Both the position numbers and the translations under genes were made by a program. 64,000 nt of DNA from an uncultured Bacteroidaceae bacterium (GTDB lineage: Bacteria; Bacteroidota; Bacteroidia; Bacteroidales; Bacteroidaceae): NCBI GenBank assembly GCA_905234605.1, contig CAJOIE010000009.1, forward strand, positions 1 to 64,000, read 5' to 3'. Positions within the stretch are counted from its first letter, which is position 1, and every line of letters begins with the position of its first letter. Of the stretch, positions 46,165 to 57,382 are shown in pieces. The notes under the pieces were generated by a model. It did no database searches. It worked only from the letters and a program-made list of their open reading frames with translations, and had not been told where the DNA came from.

Positions 46165-49110
46165 ATGCCCATACGTATAAACAAAGTCACTAAAGAATGC
46201 AAGGTCGGCCTGCAGACCCTTGTCGACTTCCTGCACAAGAAAGGGTACACCGATGTCGAGGCCAACCTCAACGCCACCATCACCGACGAACAGTATGCGC
46301 TGGCACGTGCCGAGTTCAACCATGACGAAGAGATAAAGGGCGTGCGCATCCCCACAAGCACGGCAGCCCCCAAGCCCCGTCAGCCCCGCAAGGAGAGCAT
46401 CATGCTGACAGACACCGGCGAGGCCCTGCCGCTGACCGAGGTGCACAAGCCCAAGGTGCTGGGCCACATACAGCTCGACGAGAAAGGCGCGCCCGTGGCA
46501 CAGAAACCAGCACCCGAGCCCGTTCCGCCCGTGGCGCAAGCAGCTCCTGACGTTGAAAAGCCGCAGCCAAAGGCCGAGCCGCAGCCGGCACCTGCACCGG
46601 CAGCCACGGCAAAACCTGAGCCGGTCAAGGAAGAGCCTGCCAAGGCAGAGCGTGAGCCAGTGGCACAAGGCAGCAGTCCTGAGCCCAAGGCCAAGGCCGA
46701 AGATAGCACCCGTGCCGACGAACAACAGGAACGGCCGTCACCGGCGTCGGCTGAAGCACCGCAACCGGCACAACCCGCAGCCGAGGCACCGGTGAAGAAA
46801 GAGCCTGTGGTGCTGCGCAATGCCGACGGCGTGCAGCTTGAAGAGGTGGACGGAGTGTTCCGCGTGAAGGGTCCCACGGAGCCGCCTCTCACACTGAACA
46901 TCAAGGGACACATCGACCTTGCCGCACTCAACCAGAGCACACGTCCGCCGCGTGCCAAGAAACGCCGCCAGCGTGGCGGCACCGCCAGCGTGGGCTCGGC
47001 ATCGCCTAACGGACAGGCTACAGGCACCGCCGGTCAGGGACAGAAGAAGAAAGGTGAGCGCGTTGACATCAACGCCGTTGCCGGACAGAACCGTGGCGGC
47101 GGCAATGCCCAGCGCAAGAACCAGAACCAGCAGCAAGGGCAGCAGCAGGCCTCAAAGAAGCGTAAGAACCAGCCCAAGACTCCAGTCATCACTCCCGAGC
47201 AGAGCGAGGAGGAAGTGGCAAAGCAGGTGCGCGAGACTCTGGCACGCCTCACCTCGGGTAAGAACAAGAGCATAGGCAAGGGAGCCAAGTACCGCCGCGA
47301 GAAGCGCGACAATGTGCGCGCAGGCCTGGAGCACGAGCTGGAAGCACAGGAGCGCGAGTCGAAGGTGCTTAAGCTCACCGAGTTTGTGACGGCCAACGAG
47401 CTGGCCACCATGATGGGCATTCCTGTCACGCAGGTGATAGGCACATGCATGAGCATAGGCATTATGGTGTCCATCAACCAGCGTATGGATGCTGAGACCA
47501 TCAACCTCGTGGCCGAGGAGTTCGGCTTCCAGACAGAGTATGTCTCGGCCGACGTCTCCGAGGCTGTCACCGAGGAGGCCGACAACGAGGCCGACCTGCA
47601 GCCGCGCGCCCCCATCGTCACCGTGATGGGACATGTGGACCACGGCAAGACATCGCTGCTCGACTACATCCGCAAGACCAATGTCATTGCCGGTGAGGCG
47701 GGAGGCATCACCCAGCACATCGGAGCATACAACGTGCGCCTCGACGACGGACGCCACATCACATTCCTCGACACCCCTGGCCACGAGGCGTTCACCGCCA
47801 TGCGTGCCCGCGGTGCACAGGTCACCGACGTTGCCATCATCATCATCGCCGCCGACGACGACATCATGCCGCAGACACGCGAGGCCATCAACCACGCCGT
47901 GGCTGCCGGAGTGCCCATGGTGTTTGCCATAAACAAGGTCGACAAGCCCGCTGCCAACCCCGAGAAGATTAAGGAGCATCTGGCACAGATGAACTACCTC
48001 GTGGAGGACTGGGGCGGCAAGTACCAGAGCCAGGACATCAGTGCCAAGAAGGGCATCGGCGTGGCCGAACTGCTCGAGAAGGTGCTGCTTGAGGCCGAGA
48101 TGCTCGACCTCAAGGCCAACCCCAACCGCAAGGCCACCGGCACCATCATCGAGTCGAGCCTCGACAAGGGCCGCGGCTATGTGGCCACGGTGCTGTGTTC
48201 CAACGGCACACTCAATGTCGGCGACATACTGCTGGCCGGCACCAACTATGGCCGTGTCAAGGCTATGTTCAACGAGCGCGGTCAGCGCGTGAAGAGCATA
48301 GGCCCCGCCGAGGCTGCCACGGTGCTCGGACTGAACGGCGCGCCCCAGGCAGGCGATACGTTCCATGTCATGGACACCGACCAGGAGGCACGCGAGATAG
48401 CCTCCAAGCGCGAGCAGCTGGCACGTGAGCAAGGCCTGCGCACCATGAAGCGCGTGGACCTCAACGAGATAGGCCGCCGCATTGCCTTGGGCGACTTCCA
48501 GGAGCTCAACATCATTGTCAAGGGCGACGTGGACGGCTCCATCGAAGCCCTCTCCGACTCGCTCATAAAACTATCCACAGAGAAGATTGCCGTCAATGTC
48601 ATCCAGAAGGCGGTGGGCCAAATCAGCGAGAACGATGTCAACCTCGCGGCTGCATCCGATGCCATCATCGTGGGCTTCCAGGTGCGCCCATCTGCCGGCG
48701 CACGCAAGCTGGCCGAGCAGGAGGGTGTAGACATACGCCTCTATTCGGTCATCTACGATGCCATCGAGGAGGTGCGCGATGCCATGGAAGGCATGCTCTC
48801 GCCGGAGATTAAGGAGGAAGTGACGGCACAGGTGGAGGTGCGACAGGTGTACCACATCAGCAAGGTGGGCACTGTTGCCGGTGCCTACGTCATCGACGGC
48901 AAGGTGGCCCGGACCAACAAGGCCCGTGTCGTGCGCGACGGCATCGTGGTCTTCACCGGTGCCATCAACGCCCTCAAACGCTTCAAGGACGATGTCAAGG
49001 AGGTGTCGACCAACTTCGAGTGCGGCATCTCGCTTGTCAACTTCAACGACCTGCGCGAGGGCGACATCATCGAGACCTACCAGGAGATAGAGGTCAAGGC
49101 TAAGCTGTGA
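46165..49110 (+). CDS. infB: Translation initiation factor IF-2
   Basis: IF-2 is the GTPase that delivers initiator tRNA and promotes subunit joining. The 981-residue protein has an N-terminal IF2_N helix ([34 protein letters not shown]). A roughly 300-residue low-complexity Pro/Ala/Glu/Lys then Gln/Asn-rich linker follows. The GTPase has G1 [14 protein letters not shown] near residue 490 and G4 NKVDKP, then domains II-IV ending in the fMet-tRNA-binding part. Its stop overlaps the GTG start of cvpA. Confidence 0.97.
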   Translation: MPIRINKVTKECKVGLQTLVDFLHKKGYTDVEANLNATITDEQYALARAEFNHDEEIKGVRIPTSTAAPKPRQPRKESIMLTDTGEALPLTEVHKPKVLGHIQLDEKGAPVAQKPAPEPVPPVAQAAPDVEKPQPKAEPQPAPAPAATAKPEPVKEEPAKAEREPVAQGSSPEPKAKAEDSTRADEQQERPSPASAEAPQPAQPAAEAPVKKEPVVLRNADGVQLEEVDGVFRVKGPTEPPLTLNIKGHIDLAALNQSTRPPRAKKRRQRGGTASVGSASPNGQATGTAGQGQKKKGERVDINAVAGQNRGGGNAQRKNQNQQQGQQQASKKRKNQPKTPVITPEQSEEEVAKQVRETLARLTSGKNKSIGKGAKYRREKRDNVRAGLEHELEAQERESKVLKLTEFVTANELATMMGIPVTQVIGTCMSIGIMVSINQRMDAETINLVAEEFGFQTEYVSADVSEAVTEEADNEADLQPRAPIVTVMGHVDHGKTSLLDYIRKTNVIAGEAGGITQHIGAYNVRLDDGRHITFLDTPGHEAFTAMRARGAQVTDVAIIIIAADDDIMPQTREAINHAVAAGVPMVFAINKVDKPAANPEKIKEHLAQMNYLVEDWGGKYQSQDISAKKGIGVAELLEKVLLEAEMLDLKANPNRKATGTIIESSLDKGRGYVATVLCSNGTLNVGDILLAGTNYGRVKAMFNERGQRVKSIGPAEAATVLGLNGAPQAGDTFHVMDTDQEAREIASKREQLAREQGLRTMKRVDLNEIGRRIALGDFQELNIIVKGDVDGSIEALSDSLIKLSTEKIAVNVIQKAVGQISENDVNLAAASDAIIVGFQVRPSAGARKLAEQEGVDIRLYSVIYDAIEEVRDAMEGMLSPEIKEEVTAQVEVRQVYHISKVGTVAGAYVIDGKVARTNKARVVRDGIVVFTGAINALKRFKDDVKEVSTNFECGISLVNFNDLREGDIIETYQEIEVKAKL

Positions 49111-49595
49111 ACGGTCTGGACCTTGTCTTCCTGTTGGTGCTCGTGGCAGGAGCCTGGCGAGGCTGGAGCCGGGGTCTGCTCGGCGAGGTGCTCGGGCTCG
49201 TGGGGCTCTTTGTGGGGCTCTATGTTGCCAGTCGCCTGTATGAACAAGTAGGCTACCAGCTTGCGCCACGCATTGGCACTTCTGCCAGCGTGGCGCAGGT
49301 GGTGGCCTTTATATTGATATGGATGGGCGTTCCCGTCGTGCTCACCATTCTTGGTGCCTTGCTCACTCAGGTGCTCAAGCAGCTGCATTTAGACGGCATA
49401 AACCATCTGGGCGGGCTCGTGGTTGGGGTGGTGAAGTATGCCCTGCTGCTGGGTGCGCTGGCCAATGTGCTCTCCATAACGCGCATCGTGAGCCCCGAGG
49501 CGGAGAGTGTATCCTTCCTGATGAGCCCGCTAAAGGCCACGTCGGCCATGGCTTTCACCCTGGCTAAGAGTCAGTGGCAGAGAGTTGAGCAGTGA
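49107..49595 (+). CDS. CvpA family membrane protein
   Basis: The 162-residue inner-membrane protein has four hydrophobic segments, beginning [36 protein letters not shown], the typical CvpA N-terminus. E. coli CvpA is needed for colicin V export; the general role in Bacteroidetes is unknown. The start is GTG 49107, overlapping the infB stop by four bases, so translation is probably coupled. Its 3' end overlaps the convergent GH125 gene by 66 bp. Confidence 0.85.
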   Translation: MNGLDLVFLLVLVAGAWRGWSRGLLGEVLGLVGLFVGLYVASRLYEQVGYQLAPRIGTSASVAQVVAFILIWMGVPVVLTILGALLTQVLKQLHLDGINHLGGLVVGVVKYALLLGALANVLSITRIVSPEAESVSFLMSPLKATSAMAFTLAKSQWQRVEQ

Positions 49596-51080
49596 GAGCT
49601 TGCCTTCGCCTGTCAGTTTCACTATCAGCTCACCGAATAGCGAGTTCTGCCAGGCAAACCAGGAGCGGGTGTAGCGGTTGGCATCGTCTTTGTGGAACGA
49701 CTCGTGCATGAAGCCTGTGCCGGCATCTGTGCGCATGAGCATCTCTATGCAGCTCTTGATTTCGGCATCGTCGGTGCTGGTGAGGGCGCGCATCATGATG
49801 CTCATGGGCCACACCATGTCGTAGCCTATATGCGGCCCGCCGATGCCCTCGCCGGCTGTGCCGCTGAAGAAGTAGGGGTTGTCCTTGCTCCACACGAAGC
49901 GGCGTGTGTTCTGGTACACCTCGTCGGTCACGCTGACATCGCCAAGATAGGCCATGCCCAGGAGAGATGGCACGTTGGCGTCGTCCATGAGCAGTTGGTT
50001 GCCGAAGCCGTCCACCTCGTAGGCATATATGCGTCCGTAGATAGGATGGTTGCAGACGGCATACTGCTGCAATGCAGCGTCCACCTCATCGGCCAGCTGG
50101 CGGCACTCCGCAGCCATGTCGTTGCGGCGGTTCACCTGCTCGAGTATCTCGGCGGCATGGCGTAGCTGTGTCACGGCCATGAAGTTGGATGGCACCAGGA
50201 AGAGCAGTGTCGTGGCATCGTCCGACGGGCGGAAAGCCGATGCAATCAGCCCTACTGGTCGCACGGGAGCCCCCCATCCGTCGTTGCACATGGTGTCGAG
50301 CTGCCGCTCCGTGCGTCGCTGGAAACGGTAGTGGCCGTGCCCACTGTGCCGTTGCTGGTCGCGGAAGGTGGCCACGATGTTCTGCACGGCCCGTGTCCAT
50401 TCGTCGCCGAACACGCTCGTGTCGCCAGTGACCTGCCAGTAGCGATGTGCCAGACGCAGCACGTAGCATGGCGAGTCCACCTCCCATTTACGCTCATGCA
50501 GCTCGGGACGCATGGCGGTCAGGTCGGCCATCCACTCGCCGTCCTCTTTAGCTTCGCGGTTGAAGGCGTTGGCGTATGGGTCGATGTTGATGCAGCGGAA
50601 CTGGCGTAGCAGGACGCCTGCAAGCATACGTCGCAGATGCTCATCGTTGGCGGCCAGGCTCACGTAGGGGTAGACTTGTGCTGCTGAGTCGCGCAGCCAC
50701 ATGGCATCAATGTCGCCCGTGCAGACAAAGGTGTCAGGCTGTCCGTTGCCATCGCTCTCGGTGTAGTGGACTGTGGTGTCGAGTGTATTGGGGAAGCAGT
50801 TGGCAAACATCCATGCCAGCTGCTTGTTGGTGAGCTGTGCTGTGATATGCCCGATGAGCTGCTCCACGGCTTCGGAGCGGAACAGACGCTGTTCCGCAGC
50901 AGGGCGCCGGCTGATGTAGAGGGCATCGGCCGTCACGTTGGTGTCGGCCCGCCGTTGCAGCTCATGGTGTCGGAGTGGTTCGGGTGGTGTATGTCGCAGC
51001 TGCGTGGCGGTCGGCCTCAGGGCTGTGGCAGGGCAGCACAATATCAGTATGGCGGCGAGAGTGGACAGAGACTTCTTCAT
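49530..51080 (-). CDS. GH125 family exo-alpha-1,6-mannosidase
   Basis: The 516-residue exported enzyme should release alpha-1,6-linked mannose from mannoproteins or N-glycans. It has a signal peptide (MKKSLSTLAAILILCCPATA). The (alpha/alpha)6-barrel core has FVCTGDIDAMWLRDSAAQVYPY, holding the predicted acid Asp, and further family motifs MCNDGWGAPV, LLMDDANVPSLLGMAYLG and GTAGEGIGGPHIGYDMVWPMSI. I chose ATG 51080; an upstream GTG at 51086 is less likely because a -7 box covers it. The C-terminus overlaps cvpA on the other strand. Confidence 0.9.
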   Translation of the reverse strand: MKKSLSTLAAILILCCPATALRPTATQLRHTPPEPLRHHELQRRADTNVTADALYISRRPAAEQRLFRSEAVEQLIGHITAQLTNKQLAWMFANCFPNTLDTTVHYTESDGNGQPDTFVCTGDIDAMWLRDSAAQVYPYVSLAANDEHLRRMLAGVLLRQFRCINIDPYANAFNREAKEDGEWMADLTAMRPELHERKWEVDSPCYVLRLAHRYWQVTGDTSVFGDEWTRAVQNIVATFRDQQRHSGHGHYRFQRRTERQLDTMCNDGWGAPVRPVGLIASAFRPSDDATTLLFLVPSNFMAVTQLRHAAEILEQVNRRNDMAAECRQLADEVDAALQQYAVCNHPIYGRIYAYEVDGFGNQLLMDDANVPSLLGMAYLGDVSVTDEVYQNTRRFVWSKDNPYFFSGTAGEGIGGPHIGYDMVWPMSIMMRALTSTDDAEIKSCIEMLMRTDAGTGFMHESFHKDDANRYTRSWFAWQNSLFGELIVKLTGEGKLSLLNSLPLTLSQGESHGRRGL

Positions 51081-51085
51081 AGGCA

Positions 51086-51093
51086 CAAAGCTA
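51086..51093 (-). promoter_or_regulatory. Predicted -7 box for the GH125 gene (TAGCTTTG)
   Basis: On the minus strand TAGCTTTG ends five bases before the ATG at 51080, so the transcript would have almost no leader. No clear -33 element was found. Confidence 0.45.
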
Positions 51094-51157
51094 CAACTTT
51101 TCCTCTTCCGGCGTCACCTGTCCGCGCCTTTCACCATCGCAGCTCACAACTTTAAGC

Positions 51158-51165
51158 TATCTTTG
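51158..51165 (+). promoter_or_regulatory. Predicted -7 box for sufB (TATCTTTG)
   Basis: TATCTTTG fits TAnnTTTG and lies 67 bp upstream of the sufB ATG. The nearest TTTC on the 5' side is 25 bp away, longer than the consensus spacing. Confidence 0.5.
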
Positions 51166-51232
51166 CAGTCAAGAAGTGATGTCAGTTCCTCACCGCGGCG
51201 GCAGTCACCCTCACCTCTCACCTTAATTATAT

Positions 51233-52696
<1,464 letters not shown>

Positions 52697-52810
52697 GCAG
52701 GCTGCGTATAGCAGTCCATACTTTGGAATGGTGAGCTTGCCGCCTCATCACTTTTAGGTATTTTGCAGACGGGCGCAGTGAGAACTGCGAGAGCCGTAGG
52801 CTGAAGGATG

Positions 52811-52818
52811 TACCTTTG
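52811..52818 (+). promoter_or_regulatory. Predicted -7 box for feoB (TACCTTTG)
   Basis: TACCTTTG matches TAnnTTTG and ends eight bases before the feoB ATG (52827), giving a very short leader. No Fur-type palindrome was recognised in the 130-bp spacer after sufB. Confidence 0.5.
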
Positions 52819-52826
52819 CCTAAGGT

Positions 52827-55388
52827 ATGAGATTGTCAGCGTTGCAGACAGGTGAGAGCGGCACCGTGGTCAAAGTGCTTGGCCACGGAGGCTTCCGCAA
52901 GCGCATCATGGAGATGGGCTTCACGCGCGGCACCCACGTGGAAGTGCTGCTCGAGGCTCCGTTGGAGGACCCTGTGAAGTACCGCCTCATGGGCTACGAG
53001 GTGTCGCTGCGCCACGAGGAGGCAGAACTGATAGAGGTGGCCTCACCCCCGACGACCTCAACGACCTCACCACCGCCCCCTCTCCCGTGGGAGAGTGGAG
53101 CGTATGCTTGTCCTGGTTCATCGGGTCAGGCTTGTTCGCTCTCTTGCCCTTACTCCAAGGATACTCCCCCTCTCTCCCACGGGAGAGGTGTCGGTGGTGA
53201 GGGCACTGATGCTGCCGGTGGTGATGCTGTCATTAACGTGGCCATCGTGGGCAACCCCAACTGTGGCAAGACGTCGCTCTTCAACCACGCTTCAGGGGCA
53301 CATGCGCGTGTGGGCAACTACAGTGGTGTCACGGTGGATGCCACAATAGCCAAGGCCTATTATCATGGCTACACCATACGCCTCATCGACCTGCCTGGCA
53401 CATACTCGCTCTCGGCCTACAGCCCTGAGGAGCTCTATGTGCGCAAGTACATCGTGGACGAGACGCCAGACATCGTCATCAATGTCATAGACGCGACGAA
53501 CCTGGAACGCAACCTGTACCTCACCACCCAGCTTATCGACATGAACCTGCGCATGGTGTGTGCGCTGAATATGTTCGACGAGTTCGAGCGGCGCGGCGAC
53601 ACTGTCGACTTGCACACTCTCGGCACGCTGCTCGGTGCTCCCATGGTGCCCACGTCGTTCAAGACAGGGCGCGGCGTGAACCGCCTGTTCCAGATGGTGG
53701 TGGCTCTCTATGAGATGGACGGAGCCCCCTCCAGGTCTCTGGCGGCAGAGGTGGGAGCACGCGCATGCCGGTGCTCGGAGACCAAGGCGTGCACGGCCTC
53801 TTGCCCCTGGTCGGAGGATGATAGCCCCCTCTCCCACGGGAGAGGTGTCGTGGGTGAGGCCGCTGCCTTGTCCCGTCACATCCACATCAACCATGGGCAG
53901 TATATAGAGCGCGCCATCGGCCGTGTGCAGGCCGAGGTGCAGCAGTCGCAGATGCTGCGCCACCGTTTCTCCACCCGTTTCCTGGCCATCAAGCTCCTTG
54001 AGGGCGATGCCGATGTGGAGCGTATCGTGGGGCGTCTGCCCAATGCAGCCCAAGTGCTGACGGTGCGCGACGAGGCTGTCGCGCAGGTGGCTGCCGACAC
54101 CGAGGAGGATGCCGAGACAGCCATCATGGATGCCAAGTATGGCTTCATCCGCGGCGCGCTGGCCGAGGCCAACTATGCCACAGGCACTAAGGTGGACACC
54201 TATAGGCTCACACACCGCTTAGACAGCCTGCTGAGCCATCGCTATCTGGGCTTTCCCATATTCTTCCTGATGCTCTTCCTGGTGTTCGAGACCACTTTCG
54301 TGCTCGGACAGTATCCCATGGACTGGATAGATGCCGCGGTGGCATGGCTGGGCGACACTGTGGCAGCCGTCATGCCCGACGGGGTGCTCAAGGACATGGT
54401 CGCCGACGGTGCCATTGCCGGCGTGGGCTCTGTCATTGTCTTCCTGCCGCAGATACTCATCCTCTATTTCTTCATCTCATTCATGGAGGACACTGGCTAC
54501 ATGGCCCGTGCCGCCTTTATCATGGACCGCCTCATGCACGGCATGGGGCTGCATGGCAAGTCGTTCATACCGCTCATCATGGGCTTTGGCTGCAACGTGC
54601 CGGCCATTCTTGCCACGCGCACCATCGAGAGCCGCCGCTCGCGCCTGATCACCATGCTGGTGGTGCCCTTCATGAGCTGTTCGGCACGCCTGCCCATCTA
54701 CGTGATGATTACGGGCACCTTCTTCGCCATGCGCTACCGCTCGCTCGTGATGCTGTCGCTCTATGCCGTGGGCATTGCCGTGGCCGTGGTGGCCAGCCGC
54801 ATGCTCTCCCGCCATGTGGTGCGGGGCGACGACACTCCATTCGTCATGGAGCTGCCGCCATACCGCATGCCCACGTCGAAGGCCATCATGCGCCACACGT
54901 GGGAGAAGGGCAAGGAGTATCTGCGCAAGATGGGAGGCATCATCCTCGTGGCAAGCATCGTGGTGTGGGCACTCGGCTACTTCGGGCCGCGCGGACGGGC
55001 TGTCGATATGGAGAACTCCTTCATAGGCTATGTGGGGCAGGCCATAGAGCCCCTGTTCAGGCCGCAGGGCTTCTGCTGGAAGCTCGACGTGAGCCTCCTT
55101 GCCGGCCTTGGTGCCAAGGAGATTGTGGCCTCCACCATCGGCGTGCTCTACAGCGAGGAGCCGGCAAGCCTGAGTGCCGCGCTGCACGCCGCTGGCGTGA
55201 CGCCGCTGGCGGCATATTGCTACCTGCTCTTCGTGCTGCTCTACTTCCCCTGCATAGCCACCATCACGGCCATACGCAACGAGTCGGGCTCTTGGCGATG
55301 GGCCCTCTTTGCGGCCGTCTACACCACGGCAGTGGCGTGGATTGTCTCGGCCGCAGTCTATCAGATAGGATTGCTGGCAGGCGGTTGA
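52827..55388 (+). CDS. feoB: Ferrous iron transporter, FeoA-FeoB fusion with two in-frame repeat-element insertions
   Basis: The 853-residue protein imports Fe2+ across the inner membrane. Residues 1-71 form a FeoA-like SH3 domain. The G domain begins near residue 138 (NVAIVGNPNCGKTSLFN) with switch and NMFDE motifs, then the membrane part with Gate motifs (FMSCSARLPIY and similar). Two stretches, about residues 77-128 and 300-349, are foreign to the family and both contain PLSHGRGV(G/V)GE; they are translations of a palindromic DNA element. Both lie in linkers, so the protein should fold. A -7 box lies just upstream. Confidence 0.93.
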   Translation: MRLSALQTGESGTVVKVLGHGGFRKRIMEMGFTRGTHVEVLLEAPLEDPVKYRLMGYEVSLRHEEAELIEVASPPTTSTTSPPPPLPWESGAYACPGSSGQACSLSCPYSKDTPPLSHGRGVGGEGTDAAGGDAVINVAIVGNPNCGKTSLFNHASGAHARVGNYSGVTVDATIAKAYYHGYTIRLIDLPGTYSLSAYSPEELYVRKYIVDETPDIVINVIDATNLERNLYLTTQLIDMNLRMVCALNMFDEFERRGDTVDLHTLGTLLGAPMVPTSFKTGRGVNRLFQMVVALYEMDGAPSRSLAAEVGARACRCSETKACTASCPWSEDDSPLSHGRGVVGEAAALSRHIHINHGQYIERAIGRVQAEVQQSQMLRHRFSTRFLAIKLLEGDADVERIVGRLPNAAQVLTVRDEAVAQVAADTEEDAETAIMDAKYGFIRGALAEANYATGTKVDTYRLTHRLDSLLSHRYLGFPIFFLMLFLVFETTFVLGQYPMDWIDAAVAWLGDTVAAVMPDGVLKDMVADGAIAGVGSVIVFLPQILILYFFISFMEDTGYMARAAFIMDRLMHGMGLHGKSFIPLIMGFGCNVPAILATRTIESRRSRLITMLVVPFMSCSARLPIYVMITGTFFAMRYRSLVMLSLYAVGIAVAVVASRMLSRHVVRGDDTPFVMELPPYRMPTSKAIMRHTWEKGKEYLRKMGGIILVASIVVWALGYFGPRGRAVDMENSFIGYVGQAIEPLFRPQGFCWKLDVSLLAGLGAKEIVASTIGVLYSEEPASLSAALHAAGVTPLAAYCYLLFVLLYFPCIATITAIRNESGSWRWALFAAVYTTAVAWIVSAAVYQIGLLAGG
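53065..53202. repeat. Palindromic insertion element, copy 1 (in frame in feoB)
   Basis: Arms 53065-53095 and 53172-53202 are 31 bp each and complementary with two mismatches; each contains the core CTCTCCC-GGGAGAG. About 76 bp lie between them. The whole element is open in the feoB frame and encodes a Ser/Pro/Cys-rich stretch ending PLSHGRGVGGEG, between the FeoA-like and G domains. Confidence 0.85.
53725..53860. repeat. Palindromic insertion element, copy 2 (in frame in feoB)
   Basis: The right half, with CTCTCCCACGGGAGAGGTGTCG, closely matches copy 1; the translations align as ACxxSCPxSxDxxPLSHGRGVxGE. The left half has diverged (CCCCCTCCAGG..GGCGGCAGAGG). It lies after the G domain. Boundaries are approximate. 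Confidence 0.75.
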
Positions 55389-55415
55389 GAAATTGCCGCA
55401 AGAGCATTACCTTTG
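55385..55415 (+). promoter_or_regulatory. Predicted promoter for the O-methyltransferase gene
   Basis: TTG at 55385-55387 and TACCTTTG at 55408-55415 are separated by 20 bp. The -33 element overlaps the feoB stop codon. The box is 71 bp upstream of the ATG. Confidence 0.65.
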
Positions 55416-55486
55416 GGGACGTCAGTCCAAGCCCAGACAGAGGCGCAGCCTGCACCAAATCGGCAAACAGCAAGAACGGTAACAAC

Positions 55487-56146
55487 ATGGCAACAGACAA
55501 CGGCCTCGACGGCTACATACTGAGCCACATCGAGCCAGAGCACCCATATCTGCATGCACTGTGGCGCGCCACACACCTGCACCTCAACTATCCGCGCATG
55601 GCCAGCGGACACCTGCAAGGAGCCGTCCTGCGCATGTTCACCCACATGGTGCAGCCACGCCACGTGCTCGAGATAGGCACCTACACCGGCTACTCCACGC
55701 TCGCCATGGCCAGTGCCCTGAGCGAGGGGGCCACCATCCACACCATCGAGATCAACGACGAGCAAGAGCTCTTCACGCGGCCATGGCTTGAACGCTCGCC
55801 ATGGGCCGACCATGTGCGCCTGCACATAGGCGACGCACTGCTCCTGCTCCGCGATGCCGACCTTGTGCAGCGCATGGGGGCACCCTTCGACATGGTGTTC
55901 ATCGATGCCGACAAGCGATGCTACCTCGACTACTACCGTCTCACGCTACCCCTCGTGCGTCAGGGCGGATATATCCTTGCCGACAACACACTATGGGACG
56001 GACATGTCGCCGACACCGCCCGCCGCGCCTCCGACCGACAGACAGCAGGCATACGCCTCTTCAACGACACCGTGGCTGCCGACCCCGCCGTAGAGACCGT
56101 GCTACTCCCACTGCGCGACGGTCTCACCATCCTCCGCAAGCTCTGA
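55487..56146 (+). CDS. SAM-dependent O-methyltransferase (catechol OMT-like)
   Basis: The 219-residue cytosolic enzyme has the class I SAM motif VLEIGTYTGYSTLAMASAL at about residues 62-80. The acidic motif VFIDADKRCYLDYY and the ADNTLWDG segment (metal and substrate contact) follow. It resembles the cation-dependent O-methyltransferase_3 family, with unknown small-molecule substrate. I chose ATG 55487 (MATDNGLDGYI) as the first Met that keeps the family N-terminus and follows the promoter. Confidence 0.88.
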   Translation: MATDNGLDGYILSHIEPEHPYLHALWRATHLHLNYPRMASGHLQGAVLRMFTHMVQPRHVLEIGTYTGYSTLAMASALSEGATIHTIEINDEQELFTRPWLERSPWADHVRLHIGDALLLLRDADLVQRMGAPFDMVFIDADKRCYLDYYRLTLPLVRQGGYILADNTLWDGHVADTARRASDRQTAGIRLFNDTVAADPAVETVLLPLRDGLTILRKL

Positions 56147-56151
56147 CCTGA

Positions 56152-56232
56152 CACCCTGCACCCTATATTGCCGACACCCTGCACCCAGCTGTATGAGCGG
56201 ATGCAGGGTGTCGGCTGCTACGGTGCAGGGAC
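56152..56232. repeat. Phased TGCA repeat array G (4 units)
   Basis: Cores at 56157, 56180, 56202 and 56224 are spaced 23, 22 and 22 bp. Units 2 and 3 form a perfect 14-bp inverted repeat, GCCGACACCCTGCA at 56170-56183 with its complement at 56202-56215, and an 18-base loop. The array starts six bases after the O-methyltransferase stop and lies upstream of the restriction-modification genes. Confidence 0.85.
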
Positions 56233-56252
56233 TCGGCAAAAAGTCTGGCAGG

Positions 56253-56260
56253 TAGTTTTG
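56253..56260 (+). promoter_or_regulatory. Possible -7 box for the restriction-modification genes (TAGTTTTG)
   Basis: TAGTTTTG matches TAnnTTTG but no -33 element is evident. It lies 78 bp before the methyltransferase ATG. The site is a weak prediction. Confidence 0.35.
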
Positions 56261-56338
56261 CAGAAGAAAGATGCAAGGCCGATGCTGCCCAATAAGCAGA
56301 AATGCGCATATTTGTAACAGTAAAGGTAAACAAGCACG

Positions 56339-57382
56339 ATGACTCCATTATCAGATAGCGAGAAGTTCAGATTCTATACAGGAGACTGTCTGTCTGTACT
56401 CAACCAGATGGATGATGAATGTGTGGACTGCATAGTTACGTCTCCTCCATATTGGGGAATGCGCTCCTATGATAATGATAATGATGAACATGAGATAGGG
56501 AATGAAGCTACGTTTGAGAACTATCAGCATCACCTGACAGCCGTCTTTGCGGAAGCAAAGCGGGTGCTCAAACGCGACGGTTCGCTATGGCTCAATTTGG
56601 GGGACAGATACGTTGACAAGGCTCTGTTGGGTATGCCATGGCGTGTGGCTATCAGCTTGATGAGTGATGGCTGGATAATGCGCAATGATGTAATATGGCA
56701 TCAGATGAAAGGAACACAGAGTGCAAAGGACAGGTTGCGTGACTCTTATGAGCATGTGTTCCACTTCGTGCGTTCAAAGAACTACTATTATGATGCTGAC
56801 GCCATACGCATTAAGCCCAAGCTACAGCCTGTTGTGACAGATACAGACATTAGGTCTTCCACTGGAGTGAGCGGAAAGAAGTACCGGATGCAAATAAGAG
56901 AGAGCCACGAACTCACAGAGCAAGAGAAACGGAACGCCGAGGATGCGCTTAACCAGGTGCTGGCCGAGATACGCTCGGGTGCAGTGAACGACTTCAGGAT
57001 GACCATCCGTGGCAAGCAGCGAGCATGGCACAGTGATAATGTGAGGATAAGCGGCAGGGCAAAGGAACTGGCAGAACGTGGATTCTACATCATGCGTATA
57101 CATGCCCACGGGCACCTGCCAAATGACGTGTGGAATATAGTGCCGGAAGACACATGGCGTACTGATAGCCATTGTGCTGTCTATCCAGAGGCTTTGTTGC
57201 GAATACCCATCCTGGCGACATGCCCCGAGAACGGGATCGTCCTTGACCCGTTCATCGGCACGGGCACCACAGTCGCTGCGGCACTGAAGCTGGGGCGGCG
57301 TGGTGTAGGCATAGACCTCAGTCCGCATTATATCCGCATTTCGCAAGAGAGAGTAGCTAATATAGGAACTATGTTTGTATGA
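56339..57382 (+). CDS. DNA methyltransferase of a restriction-modification system (beta class, probably N4-cytosine)
   Basis: The 347-residue protein has the catalytic motif TSPPYW at residues 34-39, then a variable recognition region. The SAM motif VLDPFIGTGTTVAAA lies near the C-terminus (about residues 299-313). Catalytic-before-SAM order is the beta class; SPPYW favours N4-methylcytosine, though N6-adenine is possible. It protects host DNA from the nuclease whose ATG overlaps its stop (ATGA). Base composition is much lower in G+C than neighbours (23 of 60 in 56461-56520), indicating transfer. Confidence 0.88.
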   Translation: MTPLSDSEKFRFYTGDCLSVLNQMDDECVDCIVTSPPYWGMRSYDNDNDEHEIGNEATFENYQHHLTAVFAEAKRVLKRDGSLWLNLGDRYVDKALLGMPWRVAISLMSDGWIMRNDVIWHQMKGTQSAKDRLRDSYEHVFHFVRSKNYYYDADAIRIKPKLQPVVTDTDIRSSTGVSGKKYRMQIRESHELTEQEKRNAEDALNQVLAEIRSGAVNDFRMTIRGKQRAWHSDNVRISGRAKELAERGFYIMRIHAHGHLPNDVWNIVPEDTWRTDSHCAVYPEALLRIPILATCPENGIVLDPFIGTGTTVAAALKLGRRGVGIDLSPHYIRISQERVANIGTMFV

